64,000 nt of DNA from assembly GCF_023065955.2 (NCBI RefSeq), contig NW_026622985.1, positions 3,680,001 through 3,744,000 on the forward strand, read 5' to 3'. Both the position numbers and the translations under genes were made by a program. Shown here in pieces: positions 1 through 13,020 of the stretch. The notes beneath the pieces were generated by a model. The model was not told where the DNA came from. It saw nothing but the letters and a program-made list of their open reading frames with translations, and made no database searches. The first letter of the stretch is position 1. Each line of letters opens with the position of its first letter. Source of the stretch: Ursus arctos. Lineage: Eukaryota > Chordata > Mammalia > Carnivora > Ursidae.

Positions 1-980
1 TCTAGCAGATATATCAAACAGAAAAATGAATTAGAGATAAATAATGGAATAAATTCAAATTAAGAATAGCCATAAAAGATGTGAAGATTAACATTCCTGA
101 TAATAAATGGCAAATTAGCCATTAGAAAGTAGGTCTGTATTACGTAAATTGGAGATAGAGAAGATAAAATTGTTGGATATGTGTGAGCAGGTTTAAAGTG
201 GGAGGTTTTTAAGCTTGTTTGGCCACACGTGTAGGCCATTGATTAATCTGTGAACTGAACCATATCAACTGGTCAGACCTGAGACAGAGTTTGTGGTAAT
301 CATACTTATGTACTTGCTGACTTCCCCTTTCTAGTGTGAGTTTATGTGCAAGCTGGGAAATGGCCAGTTCACATATATTGCCCCATTGCAGTTTTTAAAA
401 GCACCATATTTTACTTTCAAATATGTGGTCCAGTTTGGATGAGGTATTAGAGGATCATTCTGCTTGCATCCCATGTATGGCCACAAAGGGTATGAGGAGA
501 CAGGCTGGGAAGGAGGAAATGATTCTCTCCTTGTCTTGCTCATCTTGCCTTTTGCTTCAGCACTTGAGCTGTTGGGAGGTGCCTCCAGGGGTTGCCACCT
601 TTCTGGTTTTCTCCCACCCTGCCTCCTTGCTTTCTACTGAGCAAGAGCCAGGGTGACAGGATGAGGGATGCCCTGCTTTTGACATGGAATCTTTCAAACA
701 GATTCTGAAGCAATGGGTGATGCTTTTGAAAGCAGACAAGGTCATTGTAGATGTATTTATAGCTGTTTGTGCCATGAAGGTTTCCCATGAATTTTGAATC
801 AAATACATACCTTCTATGTTTCCACATACATACCTGTATAAAGTAGCAGGGACAGAATAAAAGTATGTAGAATAATCAAAGGATGTTTTATTCCAGTGCC
901 CTCCCCACCCCAAAATGCAATTAGATGCATGAAACTATAGTAAGGTAAACATTTGTTTATCTACATTAAAGGATAAAGGA
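1..980. other. Unassigned AT-rich DNA
   Basis: No repeat family, splice-bounded exon or RNA gene is recognised. Short open frames of 70-118 codons exist on both strands, but they overlap each other and show no domain, signal peptide or codon pattern. Confidence 0.5.
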
Positions 981-1192
981 GGGGCACCTGGGTGGCTCGG
1001 CCAGTTGGGCATCTGCCTTTGCCTCGGGTCATGATTCTGGGGTCCTGGGGTTGAGTCCCACATTGGGCTCCTTGCTTGGGGGCAGGCAGCCTGCTTCTCC
1101 CTCTCCCTCAGCCTGCCATTCCCCCTGCTTGTGCTCTCTCCCTCTGATAAATAAATAAAAAATAACAACTAAAAAATAAAATAAAAATAAAA
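981..1192 (+). mobile_element. Carnivora tRNA-derived SINE (can-SINE)
   Basis: Begins with the diagnostic head GGGGCACCTGGGTGGCTC, continues through the A/B-box-like tRNA part and the CT-rich middle, and ends in an A-rich tail built from AAATAA units. The family is Carnivora-specific, non-autonomous and mobilised by L1. This copy is diverged and no convincing target-site duplication was found, so it is likely one of the older copies. Confidence 0.92.
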
Positions 1193-1288
1193 GATGAGGG
1201 AAACAAGGAAAACATAAAGAAATCAAAACAGTGAATAAAGTCAAATCTACTTACCTTAGGCAATTTATATCCTAGCCATGAGGGGTGA

Positions 1289-1506
1289 TAGAGCAAAGTA
1301 GTTAAAATCATGGATATAAATACTGTCAATTATTAGCCATGTGACCTAGGTCAAGTTATATAACCTGTCAAGGGCTTGGTTTCCTTAACTGTAAAATGGG
1401 GATAGTAATAGTATCTACAGCATGGAGTCAGGTAAAGATTAAATCAGTAAATGTAAATATGTAGAAGGGTACCTGGCACTGAGTAAACATTACATAAGCA
1501 TTCGTT
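1289..1506 (+). mobile_element. MIR SINE
   Basis: Shows the MIR order in sense: GCCATGTGACCTAGGTCAAG, a TTAACTGTAAAATGGGGATA core, the GATTAAAT segment and the CTGGCACTGAGTAAA 3' end. MIR is an ancient mammalian tRNA-derived SINE. The divergence is as expected for its age. Confidence 0.85.
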
Positions 1507-2862
1507 CTAAGATCATTACTTAAACCACGGTCGCAGTTAAAGGTCACAGTAATGCAGTCATCAGTTTCTGTCATTCGCAACCCTCTAGAACACTATGGAA
1601 AATTAGGAAGTATTCAAGTTTTCTGAGAAAGGAAAATAAATAACAAAGTGACATATAGTTCATTAAGATCAATTTATCTTGTCTTTACTCAGAACTTATT
1701 AATGGATATTGTGAAAGTGATTTTTTTAAAGTTTCAGCATTGTAAAATTTTAACACTCTAAGCTTAGTTATCTAATTTCCAAATCCTTGGAAAAATTTAA
1801 GAAGACATTCAGAAATAGGGAAACTAAATTCCATGGCAGCAGTATGCTGACCTTTATGTGAAACAGAAAAAAATTATACCATGTGTACTCAAAGCAAAAA
1901 ATCACAGCATGCGTTTGAAAAGTTTGGTAAGCAAAAGGGAAGTCTATTTATGCCCTAGTTTTCTGGACACATGAGGATATACCAAAGTAATAAATTCTCA
2001 CGGTGCAACAGAGAGCCCCATGAAGAGGAAAATTTCCTTCTTTGATTATCAAGGCAGGAAATTGACAATGTACTTTCCAAAAGATATCAATGAGATACCT
2101 ATTTCAGCTTTGTTTAAAAAAAAATCTAGTAATCTGGAAAGTGGGATCTGTTTTGGTGATTCTTAGGAATATTAGAAAAGAAGAGGGTGGTTATGAATGG
2201 AGCATGTAGAGAAATTTGACAAACATGCTAAACTTTTGTACTTAATTTTTATTTCATTCTTTATTTTTCAGGACTTGAGTGACATGTTCCGGTCTGTTTC
2301 ACTAAGATGGCTTTTGAAAACTAAAAAGATCAGAAAAAGGTGATATTTCAGGAGTTCTTGATGAAAACTAATGAAGAGATTGTAAACAAGGAAATCTGAC
2401 AGTTGGAATGAAAAGTGGGGAAGAATGCAAAGACATTGTTGATAAACATGTAAGTAACCAGATAATTGATTTTTTAGGCATAGTCTAGGCCTGTGGCCTG
2501 GGCCTAAAGGAAGCTATTGTCAGCCCTTATCATTTCTCAGTTTAATAGTAAGATTTGTTTCAGGAGAATTCTGGGAAGCAGGTATCCCTACACACGGCAG
2601 AAAATCAGATGTGCATTCAATGTGTCTGTTATTCAATCTCATGTGTCTCTCTACTTGAGTGGCCAGAGCTCTTCTTCCACCTTACAGCATCTTCCCAAAT
2701 CTCTCTATTAGTATGACCACTGTAGTTCTCACACTTATATCCCATGTTTGATTTTCAACAAAAAAAATAACATTTAGTCAAATATCTTTTTCTTTTCCCT
2801 CAACATGACTCAGGAATATTCTTTTCATCTTTCTACTTACAATTAACTGGTGATAACTGCTT
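1507..2862. other. Unassigned DNA with one splice-bounded segment
   Basis: AT-rich sequence with no recognised transposon. The only structured part is a possible exon at 2272-2449, listed separately. Confidence 0.5.
2272..2449 (+). other. Possible (non-coding) exon, weak
   Basis: A 178-bp segment is preceded by a pyrimidine-rich tract ending in CTTTATTTTTCAG and followed by the strong donor-like CATGTAAGTA. The first frame is open for 23 codons and then stops, and the other two frames stop at once, so it would have to be an untranslated or lncRNA exon. Splice-like pairs of this quality also arise by chance in tens of kilobases of AT-rich DNA. Confidence 0.15.
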
Positions 2863-2879
2863 GGAAGTGGAAAATCAGG

Positions 2880-3081
2880 GGCGCCTGGGTGGCACAGCGG
2901 TTAAGCGTCTGCCTTCGGCTCAGGGCGTGATCCTGGCGATCTGGGATCCAGCCCCACATCAGGCTCCTCCGCTATGAGCCTGCTTCTTCCTCTCCCACTC
3001 CCCCTGCTTGTGTTCCCTCTCTCGCTGGCTGTCTCTATCTCTGTCAAATAAATAAATAAAATCTTTAAAAAAAAAAAAAAA
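2880..3081 (+). mobile_element. Young can-SINE with perfect 17-bp target duplication
   Basis: Near-consensus bear-type copy (GGCACAGCGGTTAAGCGTCT head region, CTCAGGGCGTGATCC, AAATAAATAAAATCTT, uninterrupted A tail). It is flanked by the identical direct repeat GGAAGTGGAAAATCAGG at 2863-2879 and 3082-3098. The perfect duplication and clean tail indicate a relatively recent L1-mediated insertion. Confidence 0.96.
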
Positions 3082-3098
3082 GGAAGTGGAAAATCAGG

Positions 3099-4019
3099 AA
3101 AGTGAGTTACGCAAAAAAAGAAAATGAGGGAAGAGCCAACCGTTGCAAAATTCAGGGCTGCATGTACAGGAAGGATGAAGGTACTGCTCTAAGAACACTA
3201 AATCTGGGAACAGACCTAAGCTGAGAGTTTGGGTACAGACAAGACTTTTATTTTAGATGTTGAATTAGCAGCCTAATGTGGCACTATGGACTGAGGTCTG
3301 TAGGTCATCTGATTTTCATCTTTGGAGCTCTGGAGAAATGCCAAGGGTAAAGACATAGATGGAAGATGAACTGAGTGGTTAACAGTTGGGTCCTACCAGA
3401 AAAAGCCATTGTTCTAGGAGAACAGTGGGAAAAGCTAAGCACTGAGTAACTTAAGTGGTGATTGGAGAAGAAAAACCAGAAAAGAAGATTAAGAGGATCA
3501 AGTAAAGAGTCAAAAAGAGAGAGAGAGCGAGAGACTCCAGATTTTTCAGAAGTCAAACACTAGGAGGCTTATAATACTGAAAGAGTACACAAAAGTGTGA
3601 AATAACTCATGTGATTGCAATAAATTGTACTAAGTAAGGTCAGATATTATTGGTTTGACAGAGCGTAATGAAATTTGAGAAGTCAAGTCCATTGGAACTA
3701 GATTGTAAATCATTAAGGAAGAAGTGGGAACACTTATTGCTTAAAAAATTATTTTGTGATCAAGTAATTAAAAAGAAACAAACAAACAAAAACACCCCCG
3801 TGTGTAGCATGTTCCCTAATTACCATGTGGTTAACAATTTAACAGGTACAGTGGTAATTTTCCCTGTTGTTAATTGCATGCAGGAAAAGTAAAGACAACA
3901 ATATTAACACCGTATTTAGCTTCCCAGACCATCAGTGACATCTCAAGGCTTGAGTTCTATGCCTAAGACTTTCAATACAATTATATATATTTATTTATAT
4001 TTGGTTGAATGAAATGAAG
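3099..4019. other. Unassigned AT-rich DNA
   Basis: No recognised repeat or exon. It includes a short GA-rich stretch near 3510-3535 and some A-rich runs. Confidence 0.45.
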
Positions 4020-4965
4020 TTAGACCTGACGGATTATCATAAGCAGAAATAAGAAGAGTACACACTTTCACTTATCTGCCCTATTTGTGCAATTAAAAAG
4101 GTACCTAAATGTAATCTCATTTCAAGAACTTTTGGATGGAATGCAGAGAAATTGAGTCTTTGAATATCTGAAAGCATATTAATCTTGTTGTCAGATTTGA
4201 TCAATATTTTGGCTGAGTATAGAAATCTAACCTCAAAACTGTTTCCCCAAGAATATGAAGGCCATTTCTCTAGCATTTTCTAATATATATTGTTGCCAGT
4301 ACAGGTTTTTTGTTCTGTTCCTATTTCTTACTCTTTTTGGAGGAAGAAGAAAATGTTGCTCTCTTCACATTTTTTTTCTTATTCTCTTCTCTCTCTGGAA
4401 GCTTTAAAGACTTTCATTTTTGAAGTTGGAGCCTTGTGTTTTTCTCACAGTTGCATATGTGTGAATTATCCTGTGTGTCATTTTATGAATTAAGTCATTA
4501 TAAAGACCTGCCTTTCGTTAGTCCTGGTAAGATTGCTTATTTCATCCATTATTTTCCTTTCTCATATCTCTATTCTGTATTCCTGGAATTAGATAGATAT
4601 CACTTGAATTTGTTTTTCATGCTCCTTAAATTTTCTCTTCTTCATTATATGTTTTTAAATTTCTGTTTATGTTGAATTTCTGTCATTTATATTTTAGGAC
4701 TCAGTGAATCTATTGGTTTTTTATAGTTTTCATCTTATATTTATTTAACAACATTTTTTTCTTATTTTATAGTTATTTTTTTTTACTTAGAAGCCTATTT
4801 TTCTGTATTTTTTTCAGTTTTTCAACAACTTATTTTTTTCCATGACTTATTTGTTTCCTTTATTAAATGCATTTATTCTTTATTTCAATTGCATCTTGAG
4901 TTCCTTCCTTTTGCACTGTTTTCCTCAAATATCTGTTAATCCTTGAATTTCCAGGCACTGTTTAT
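4020..4965 (-). mobile_element. Old L1-like remnant, antisense
   Basis: T-rich plus strand with phrases typical of the reverse complement of ancient L1 5'/ORF1 regions: TTGGCTGAGTATAGAAATCT, TGAAGGCCATTTCTCTAGCA, CTCTCTGGAAGCTTTAAAGA, followed by long T/TTC-rich DNA. It is heavily decayed, and the right half is assigned only by continuity. Confidence 0.45.
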
Positions 4966-5100
4966 GAGTAAATACAGGGGCAGTAACTATGGCCTCTGCC
5001 CTATTCCAGCCTGCTACATGGTTCCATGAGTTAAGTTGTTGGTTTGCTTGCTTGTTTGCATTAACACAGTCATAGCAACTCATTCATATATTATCCATGA

Positions 5101-5219
5101 TCTGAGGCAGCTTTCCTGATAAAACAGCAAATTTAAATAGTTGCCACAGAGACCATATGTCCCTGAGAGCTTAAAATATTTGCTATGAAACCCTTTACAA
5201 AAAAAAGTATAGACCTCAG
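5101..5219 (+). mobile_element. hAT-Charlie-type DNA transposon end
   Basis: Ends in a decayed version of a common mammalian hAT terminal segment: CAGAGACCATATGTCCC, TTAAAATATTTGCTATG, CCCTTTACAAAAAAAAGTAT, ACCTCAG. Only this side is present, so it is a fragment of a non-autonomous copy with no transposase sequence. Confidence 0.6.
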
Positions 5220-6164
5220 AAATTAAAAGATGTCAGTTTTAAGTGTCCTCTGCAGTTGGCACTGGCCTGTTTTCAGGGTTTTTTTCTCCTTTTAGTGGAA
5301 ATTTTGTCAGGAGGCTCTGTGAAAAGATGTGGGGACTGTGGGCTGTTGTGGGCTGTTTGCTTTTGCTTTGGAACAGGCAAGTCAGAATAGAGACCTCAGT
5401 TCTTGTTGCTAAAATAGAACATTCTTTTAAAAGATAAGGACTTGAGTATCCTTTGCTCTTGGAAAAACCTAATTAGCATTTCTACTTATTTGCATTTTCC
5501 CCTTCGTTTATTATTTCTGTCTGAAAGTACCTCAGATTATTCTCTGCTCCTCTTTGGGACCAGGAAACACGTCTTTCAAATGCAGTTCATGGGTTTAGCT
5601 GGATGGAAAACAGTGTCACCTGCCATTTCAGTTCATGGTCATTAAAAATGAACTTATTTGTTCATGATCTTGAAAGCTAGCCTACAGTCCATTACCACTT
5701 TGTGTTGCATTCAGGATTTGAAATGTCTGTAGCACTCGGTTGGAAAGAACCATTCTTATTCTGGAATGGTCAGCTGTGGTCACATTGACAGTCCAGTGCC
5801 ATCCAGTTTCTGGGTCCCCAGATCCTGCCAGAATCCACAGCCCACACCTTGACCCCTTGCCTGTTCATTAGCATTGTTGCAGGAACACTCTTTTTCTTGT
5901 AGTCTTCCTGCTAAGCCAAAGAGACCTTGTTGCTTCAGCTTGACCACAATCTGAGAGTCAAATTCTGCTATGTGAAAACAAAATAAAACATGAATGGAAA
6001 AAGACTTTGTCCAAGAATCATTGTTTAAAAATATGTCCATTACTATTGACATCTTTTTTCCCATAATATTCAAGTCAAGTGTTCAACTAAATAGTGTAGC
6101 CACTGCTCTCTCAATAGAGCCTGTCCTTGTTTTACCTCATGCGAGGCTGGGGAGTGTCTGATGT
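5220..6164. other. Unassigned DNA
   Basis: No recognised transposon or exon. Open frames of 64-97 codons on both strands have no recognisable domain. Confidence 0.45.
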
Positions 6165-6370
6165 CTGGACTCTGGAATTGGATGGTCTGGACTTATGTCT
6201 AGCTCTGCCACCTCCTTGTTATGTGACCTTCGACAAGTTATTTACTGTATATTAGCTTTCTAACACATATGATGAAGATAATAACAATACCTCACAGGAT
6301 TGTTTTGAGGATGAAATGAGTTAATACACAGAAAGATGTTCTATCAGTAACTGGCACCCAGCATTTATGC
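6165..6370 (+). mobile_element. MIR SINE
   Basis: Contains in sense order AGCTCTGCCACCTCCTTGTT, ATGTGACCTTCGACAAGTTA, a GATGAAGATAATAACAATAC core, the GAGGATGAAATGAGTTAATA segment and ACTGGCACCCAGCA near the 3' end. The organisation is nearly full-length and the divergence is high. Confidence 0.88.
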
Positions 6371-8684
6371 TATGTATCCGTTTGCTAATATTGCAATGTT
6401 AATAATGACAGTTATGGTAATGATATAATGTTGAACATAGTCACAGCCTTACCTACTGTGAAAACAAGTTTTTAAATACATTCAGTACATTTAAATAAAA
6501 ACAAATGAGCTGGAACTCAAAGTGCACCTTTTTTAGTTGTTTTGTGTTATACCTAAGTGAAATTGCTAGGAATCTGGTATCTCAACATGGTAAAATGGAA
6601 AGCATTCTTACATGTATAGATGCAAGTTCTGCAGAACTACAGACGACAGCAGAAGTTACATTATCATGGATCCAGAGGGACAATCAGCTGCAAAGTGCCT
6701 GATCAACATATACAGCTAAAACTACTAATGGATTTAGTGACAAATGGAATTTATTCAAAATACAATAACATTTCAAAAAAGATATGTCTTAAGTCACTCC
6801 TTCCCTGTAAATCCTGAGTGGTAAAACTACCAGCACGATATTATTTCCCAAGTGCATATTTTAGCAATAGAAAAGCAGTAACCACATGCAAGAACTGATT
6901 CCTGTCATTTTATATTACCCAAAATATTTAGGAATGCATGTTGGTGTTGAAAAGAAAGAGCCAAGGCAACAAGGATAGACCAAGAAACATTATCTTGTGA
7001 TCGGCATGCAGCCTATTATCCTTTCAGAACCTGTCTTTGCATCCGTTAGGGCTTCTATCTCTCTGAGTGGGGGTCTCAAGCCATCCACAACTGCTGGAGT
7101 GTTACAGGCATGACCTGTAAAGCCAACATTTCCACAATTCTCTTGGGGCTTTCACAATTTCATGACTACTGGTATCCTACCTGCCAAATCTGAAACCATC
7201 GCAGTCAGGTCCTAAGAAGAAGGAAGGAACCATGGTCCTAAATTAATGTAACACATGATGTCTTTTGACGCCTCTTTCGGGTATACCTCATGCCTTGCTC
7301 CAACCCAAACACTTGCACATGCTTGAGACAATATTTAAGCTCACACAAACATGGAAGTTGAGACTGTGATGTATGAATTCAATAATTTATTAAGACATAG
7401 TAAATAGTTTAATACACATATTGGTTAAATTATATTTAAACCCCTGTGTAGTTAAACTGCTTTAAGATTCAAATTGTTTGCCACATATATAGTACCACCA
7501 TTCCTTAACTCTGTAAATGTACATTTGTGAAACTGTGTGTTCTTCACAAAACACTTAATATTGGACAGTCACATTAGTTTTGGATGCTTGTCTTCAAGTA
7601 AAGGGGTGAAATTATGTAGTTTTTACATTTCTAGAGGTCTTCATTCTAATTATCCAAAATGTTGATGAAAGCCATATCAGTCTGGATCAAATTGAGGGAT
7701 CACCACATCTGTAAATATAACACAGATATTTTCCGAAGTAATAAAGATCTCTAAACTTCTAACTAGGAAAAAAATTAATATAAAAAGAAAGAAGTTAATA
7801 TGAAGTGAAAGGAATGCAGGTGGGAAAAAATAAGGTGTCTTCAGTCATGAGAAAAAGTTTATTTGCCTATAGGTAAAGAAAGAGAAAATGGGCAGAAAGT
7901 CTCTCCCCCTCTGGGACTAAGGCCCCAGGAATTATTGAACTCAGTATCATGAGAAGACAAAAATAGTAATTTCATTGCATTTTTAAGTTAATATCTTTAG
8001 CACAGCACAATTATTACTGTAATTATCCCTGCTATACTTGGCAGTTTTATATAATTTTAAATTTATTCATTCTCTAAATGAAGTTGATATATTTTATTTT
8101 CCTGCCAGATAGAATATAACCCTCAAATAATATCTGAGCTATACTTTAAGGAAAAAAATTCTCATTAAATATTTCATTTGTGAGACCCTCTTTAATTATA
8201 TAATAATATACGATGCATTTTATATTTTCATCAACCCTACACATTGTAGTGTATTAAAGAAATCTCAATAAAGCTATTCCATTTGTCCAGATCACAATGA
8301 AAATAAGAAAGCATAAAAGAGGATGGTATCTGCCTTGTTCACTGCTGAGTGCCTAGGAGAGTACCTCATACATAGCAAATAGCAATAAATAGATATAAGT
8401 TTAATTGATTAATTCAACTATCTGTAATATATTATTTATTAAGTGGATAAAGATGGAAGGACAAACTCCATAAGTGTTACTTTATAAGGTAATTATTAGC
8501 AAGTCAAAGGTCAGCAATCAAAAATGAGGCAAACAAGATCTATCCCTCCTCCCCTGCCCTCTTCCAAAAAAAGCAAAACTTTCTTAATGGCCACTTTAGA
8601 TTGTATTCTCTACATCTGTGTGAAAGAAAGTCGAGTTTTTAAGTCACTGATATTTCATCTCAACTAAGAGGTATGTTTTAAAAA
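6371..8684. other. Unassigned AT-rich DNA
   Basis: About 2.3 kb with no repeat family I can name, no splice-bounded open frame and no RNA gene. Heavily AT-rich around 7370-7620 and 7980-8460. Confidence 0.45.
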
Positions 8685-8698
8685 GTATCTGGGAATTT

Positions 8699-8908
8699 AG
8701 GGGCACCTGGGTGGTTCAGTTGGTTATGCGACTGACTCTTAATTTTGGCTTAGGTCATGATCTCAGAGTCCTGAGATCAAGCCCTGTGTTTGGCTCCCTG
8801 CCTAGCAGAAAGTCTGCTTGGGGTTCTCTCTCTCTTTCCCCCCCCCTTTGCTCCTTCCCCTGCTCTCTCTCTAAAATAAATGAATAAATCTTTAAAATAA
8901 AATAAAAT
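8699..8908 (+). mobile_element. can-SINE, older subtype, with imperfect target duplication
   Basis: Head GGGGCACCTGGGTGGTTCAG, GACTGACTCTTAATTTTGGC, a CT-rich section and an AAATAAATG/AAAATAAAATAAA tail. Flanked by GTATCTGGGAATTT (8685-8698) and GTACCTGAGAATTT (8909-8922), 12 of 14 identical, which suggests a moderately old insertion. Confidence 0.93.
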
Positions 8909-8922
8909 GTACCTGAGAATTT

Positions 8923-9769
8923 GTTTTAGTCAGTTATAATAAGATGACAAACACAGAGGAGTTGATGCCATTGACAGAAGAATTTATGACTTTTAGTTCC
9001 CAAGGACAGGGGACCCACCATGCCACAGGGGAAGCACCAGACATGGTCAGGAGGCAACAGGAGTCAGGAGAAGCAAGAGCAAAGCCTCAACTATGCTTTT
9101 CCTGGGAAAGAATGGGCAAAGCAGAGTAACCACTGAGCAAGCCTGAGTTGGGATAGTTTGAATAATCTCAGTGAGCCCTCAGCTAGAGGGTCCATGTCTA
9201 GTTTTTTGGAGCCTTGTTCTGGGGTGATTTGGGGCAGGGAGAATATTGGCTTGATGTGAGAGGCAGATAAAGGAGACTGTTTACTTAATGCGGTCTGCAT
9301 GGATTGGTTTGCACATAAAAGGTGTGCTCACAGGCAAATTGTTTACTATATTTAGGAATTAACTAGCTTTGGGAGAAGCATCCCTCCCCCCAGGATACCC
9401 AAGCCCCAAGAAGTCAAAGCATCATAAAACAAAAACATGATTAATGTGAAGCATCAAAAGAGAGTCCAGATGTACTTCAAGAATTTTACACCCATTTTCT
9501 AGTGCTTATTTGCATACTAGTTTTAGGATATATACAACAGTTAGCACAGTTCCTCACAAATAAAATATATAAAAGCAATCTTACTTTAATATATGATGTA
9601 GTGATAAATGAAGTTGGATATTGAATGTGACGGTGCCATATCTTATGCCTGAAATTTATTCACTTTGAGGTACGAAGCAATTCTTAGGGCCAGGGTCTAC
9701 TTCCTTTGTTAAGTAGAACTTTTGTTGACATCTGTTTAGCACGTTGTCATGCTGAGCACTATTAATAGT
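8923..9769. other. Unassigned DNA, possibly old L1 5' flank
   Basis: The segment 8945-9420 is less AT-rich than its surroundings and could be an old repeat (L1 5'UTR or LTR), but I cannot name it. The rest is AT-rich without features. Confidence 0.3.
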
Positions 9770-11548
9770 ACAGAATAAGAAATAATCAAGAATGTATGAG
9801 TGGGGGCTTCTGATTTCTGGTCTGACACATAAGGAATATTGAAGTTGTTACTCCTGTCCACACAGCAAGATAAAAGCTGAACAAAATGAAAATCAACAGC
9901 TCTTTTTAGATCCAGGAGGGAATTGAAGTCACAGGGCAAACCGTTGTCCCCAGATTAGAGAGACAATGGTGGAAACAGAACCACAGAATAGACTTAGTGT
10001 GGGCAAGTTTGATAAAGCAAAACATCATTGCGACCCAGGGTTACTAAAGCCCTTACACTTTTGTGAGTTTCACCTTGAAGGGGCCTACCAGGTTCTTACG
10101 GTAAAGGCAAGAGAAAAATCTTCACAGGCTTCCAGCAATCCCAAAGTAGCCATTTTGAAATATGTCTCGAGCTTTCTGTTTTTCTCAACAAGGCTGCCCT
10201 CATCAGAAACTATTTTTATCAAAGTTTAACCTACCAGGGTTTTACCAGAACCTAACCTACCTGGGGGAAGGGAAATGTCCAACTTGATTGTTCTAGACTT
10301 TGATATGGTGGAAGGGAAATAACCAACTCCTGTCTGCATATAGACTTCTACATGGCAGAAGGTAAATATCCACTCAAGTCCTCTCTAGCCTTTGTGTATC
10401 ACCTGGGAGAGGGTGATGGGGATGGAGAAGCACTTGTGAGATCACAATTCAGGGCACAGTTTCCCTAAAGCCTGAGACCTAATCACAGGACTAAAGACTG
10501 CTTCTCTTCATCCCACACATTACCACCACATCAGTACAGTGCCTATATAATAATAAGGGGATACAACTGAAAGAATTATACATTTTAAACTTTATTTAAG
10601 AAGTCTCTGTGGAACCCCAAAGACAGCAGAGGAGATGCAAACAAAGACATCACAGGAAATTTTAGCCTCATACCTATTGGTATAGCAAAAATGTACATAC
10701 TGTCTAACTTCTAGCAGGATAAGCATAAAAGCTTACACTAAAAGCCTATTTGCTGTAGTTATTTTTATACAGACCATCATATCTGACTTGCAACAAAAAA
10801 ATAAAAAAGCACACTAAAAGACAAAAGCAAACATAGTTTAAAGAGACAGGATAAGCATCAGAACCAGATTTAGATACTACATAGGTAATTAATGTGGCAA
10901 GGACTGTAAAGGAAAAGGTGTGGAAAACTGCAAAAACTGCAAAACAGAGGGGTAAGCAGAGAAATGGAAACTCTAAGAAGGAACCAAAAGGAAATTCTAG
11001 GAATCAAAACACTATAGCAGAAATCAAAAATGCTTTGATCAGCTGACCAATAGTCTGTACACAGTTGAAGAAAGAATCAGTGAGCATGAAGTAATGTCAA
11101 TATAAACTCCTAGAACTAAAGTGAAGAGAGAAGGTAGAATGAAAGTTGCAGAACAGGATGGTCAAGAACCAAGGAACAGTTACAAAACATGTACTATGAC
11201 GTATTGGGAATTCCAGGAGGAGAAGACAGAATGCGAAAGAAGAAATTTTTGAAGCAAAATGAGCATTTCCATAGCAAACCACAGACCTAGGAAGCTCACA
11301 GAAACCAAGTAGGATATATACTAAAAAGTTGACACCTAGTAGTTTCATATTCAAACTGCAGAAAATCAAAGACAAAGAAAACATCTTGAAAGAAGCCAGA
11401 GGGGAAAAAAAGACATCTTACATATAGAGAAGTAAGGATAAGAGTTATGTTGGACTTCTCTTCAGAAACCATGCAAATAAGAAGAATGGAGTGAAATATT
11501 TAGTGTTGAAAACAGAAGTCAACAACCTAGATTTCTGTATGCAAAACA

Positions 11549-11579
<31 letters not shown>

Positions 11580-13020
11580 CAAAACACCTCTTTAAAAGTG
11601 AAGAAGAAATTAAGACTTTCCCAGACAAGCAAACAATGAATTTGTCTCCAGCAGTCTCTTGGTTGCCGTGCAAGAAATGGTAAGACCTTCCTCAGAAAGA
11701 AGGACGATGATAGAGGTCAGACATTTGGATCCACATTAAGAACAGAAGACTGTTAGAGAAGGAATCAATGAGGTAAAATAAAACCTTTGCTTTTCTTTAA
11801 TTGATCCACTGGATAAGAGCTTGGCCAAAATAATAACAGAAATAGTGTATTTTGTGATTCTAGCTTATGGAAAATGAATAACAGCAATGTTCTAATGGAT
11901 AAGAATGAGGAATTAGAAATACCCAATCTTATAATAGATATTTTCACCAGCTGTGAAGTGGTGTAGTGCTATTTGAGACAGGACTTGAATTCACTGTAAA
12001 TGTACACTGCAGCTTAATGAGCAATTGATTTTTTAAAAAAGCATAATTTATATTCTAAGAAATGAGAAAAATAGAATCATATAAAATGTTCATTTAAAAC
12101 TATTACTGAAAACAGGAAAAGAGACAAAAACAAAGCAAAGAACAAGAACAATAATAGACAACAGTAACTCATATGGTAGACATTAATTCCATCAATATTC
12201 AATATTCCATCAATAACCACTTTAAATTTCCATGATCACCAATTAAAAGACAGAGATAGAGTAGGTTTTAAAAAAAGACACAACTATATGTTGTCACAAT
12301 AAACACAAGTTCAGTGTAAAGGAATGGGGAAAGATCTATCTTCTAAGTTTAATTAAAAGAAATTGGAACTAGCTATATTTATTACAGACAAAGCAGACTT
12401 AAGAGTAAGGAAAATTAGCAAATGGGAAAAGGAGTATTACATGTGATAAAGGGGTCAGTTTTTAGAGCAGCAAAATACGTGGGACAAACTGATGGACTGC
12501 AAGGAGAATGACAGGAATAACATGGTTGGAGACTTCAACATCCCTCTACCAATAATTGGGAGATCAAGCGGGCAGAAAATCAGAAAAGACATAGCTGAAC
12601 TGAACAGCACAATCAATCAAACTGGATATAATTGACATTTATAGACTACTTCACCCAACGCCAGCAGAATACACTTTCTTCTCAAGCTCACATGGAACAC
12701 TGACAAGATAGATTACATCCTGAGCCATAAAATGCATCTTAATAAATTTAAAAGAACAGAAAGTATACGAGTTTGTTTTTAGACCACAATAAAATTAAAC
12801 TAGACATCAGTAACAGAAGGATGGCTGGAACACCTCAAAATACTTAGAGATTAATTGACATACTTCTAAATAACACATGGAATAAAGAAGTCTCAAAAGA
12901 AATAAAAAAATATTTTAAACTCAATGAACATGAAAATAATACAGCTTATCTATATATGTGGAATACAGCGAAAGCAGTGCTTAGAGGAAAATTTATAGTA
13001 TCGAGGTAGACATTAAAAAA
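9770..13020 (+). mobile_element. Old L1, 5'UTR to early ORF2, plus strand
   Basis: Follows ancient L1 organisation in sense. The 5'UTR-like part contains CAGGGCAAACCGTTGTCCCC, AACCTACCAGGGTTTTACC and GGAACCCCAAAGACAGCAGA. The ORF1-like part contains GGAAACTCTAAGAAGGAACC, CAAACTGCAGAAAATCAAAG, TCTTGAAAGAAGCCAGAGGG and GAAACCATGCAAATAAGAAG. The start of ORF2 contains GGAGACTTCAACATCCC, CACTTTCTTCTCAAGCTCACA and GCGAAAGCAGTGCTTAGAGG. The element is 3'-truncated near 13.0 kb, and both reading frames are destroyed by stops and indels. Confidence 0.72.
11542..11587 (+). repeat. (AAAAC)n simple repeat
   Basis: Tandem AAAAC/AAAC units inside the old L1, probably expanded from an A-rich ORF1 stretch. 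Confidence 0.9.
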
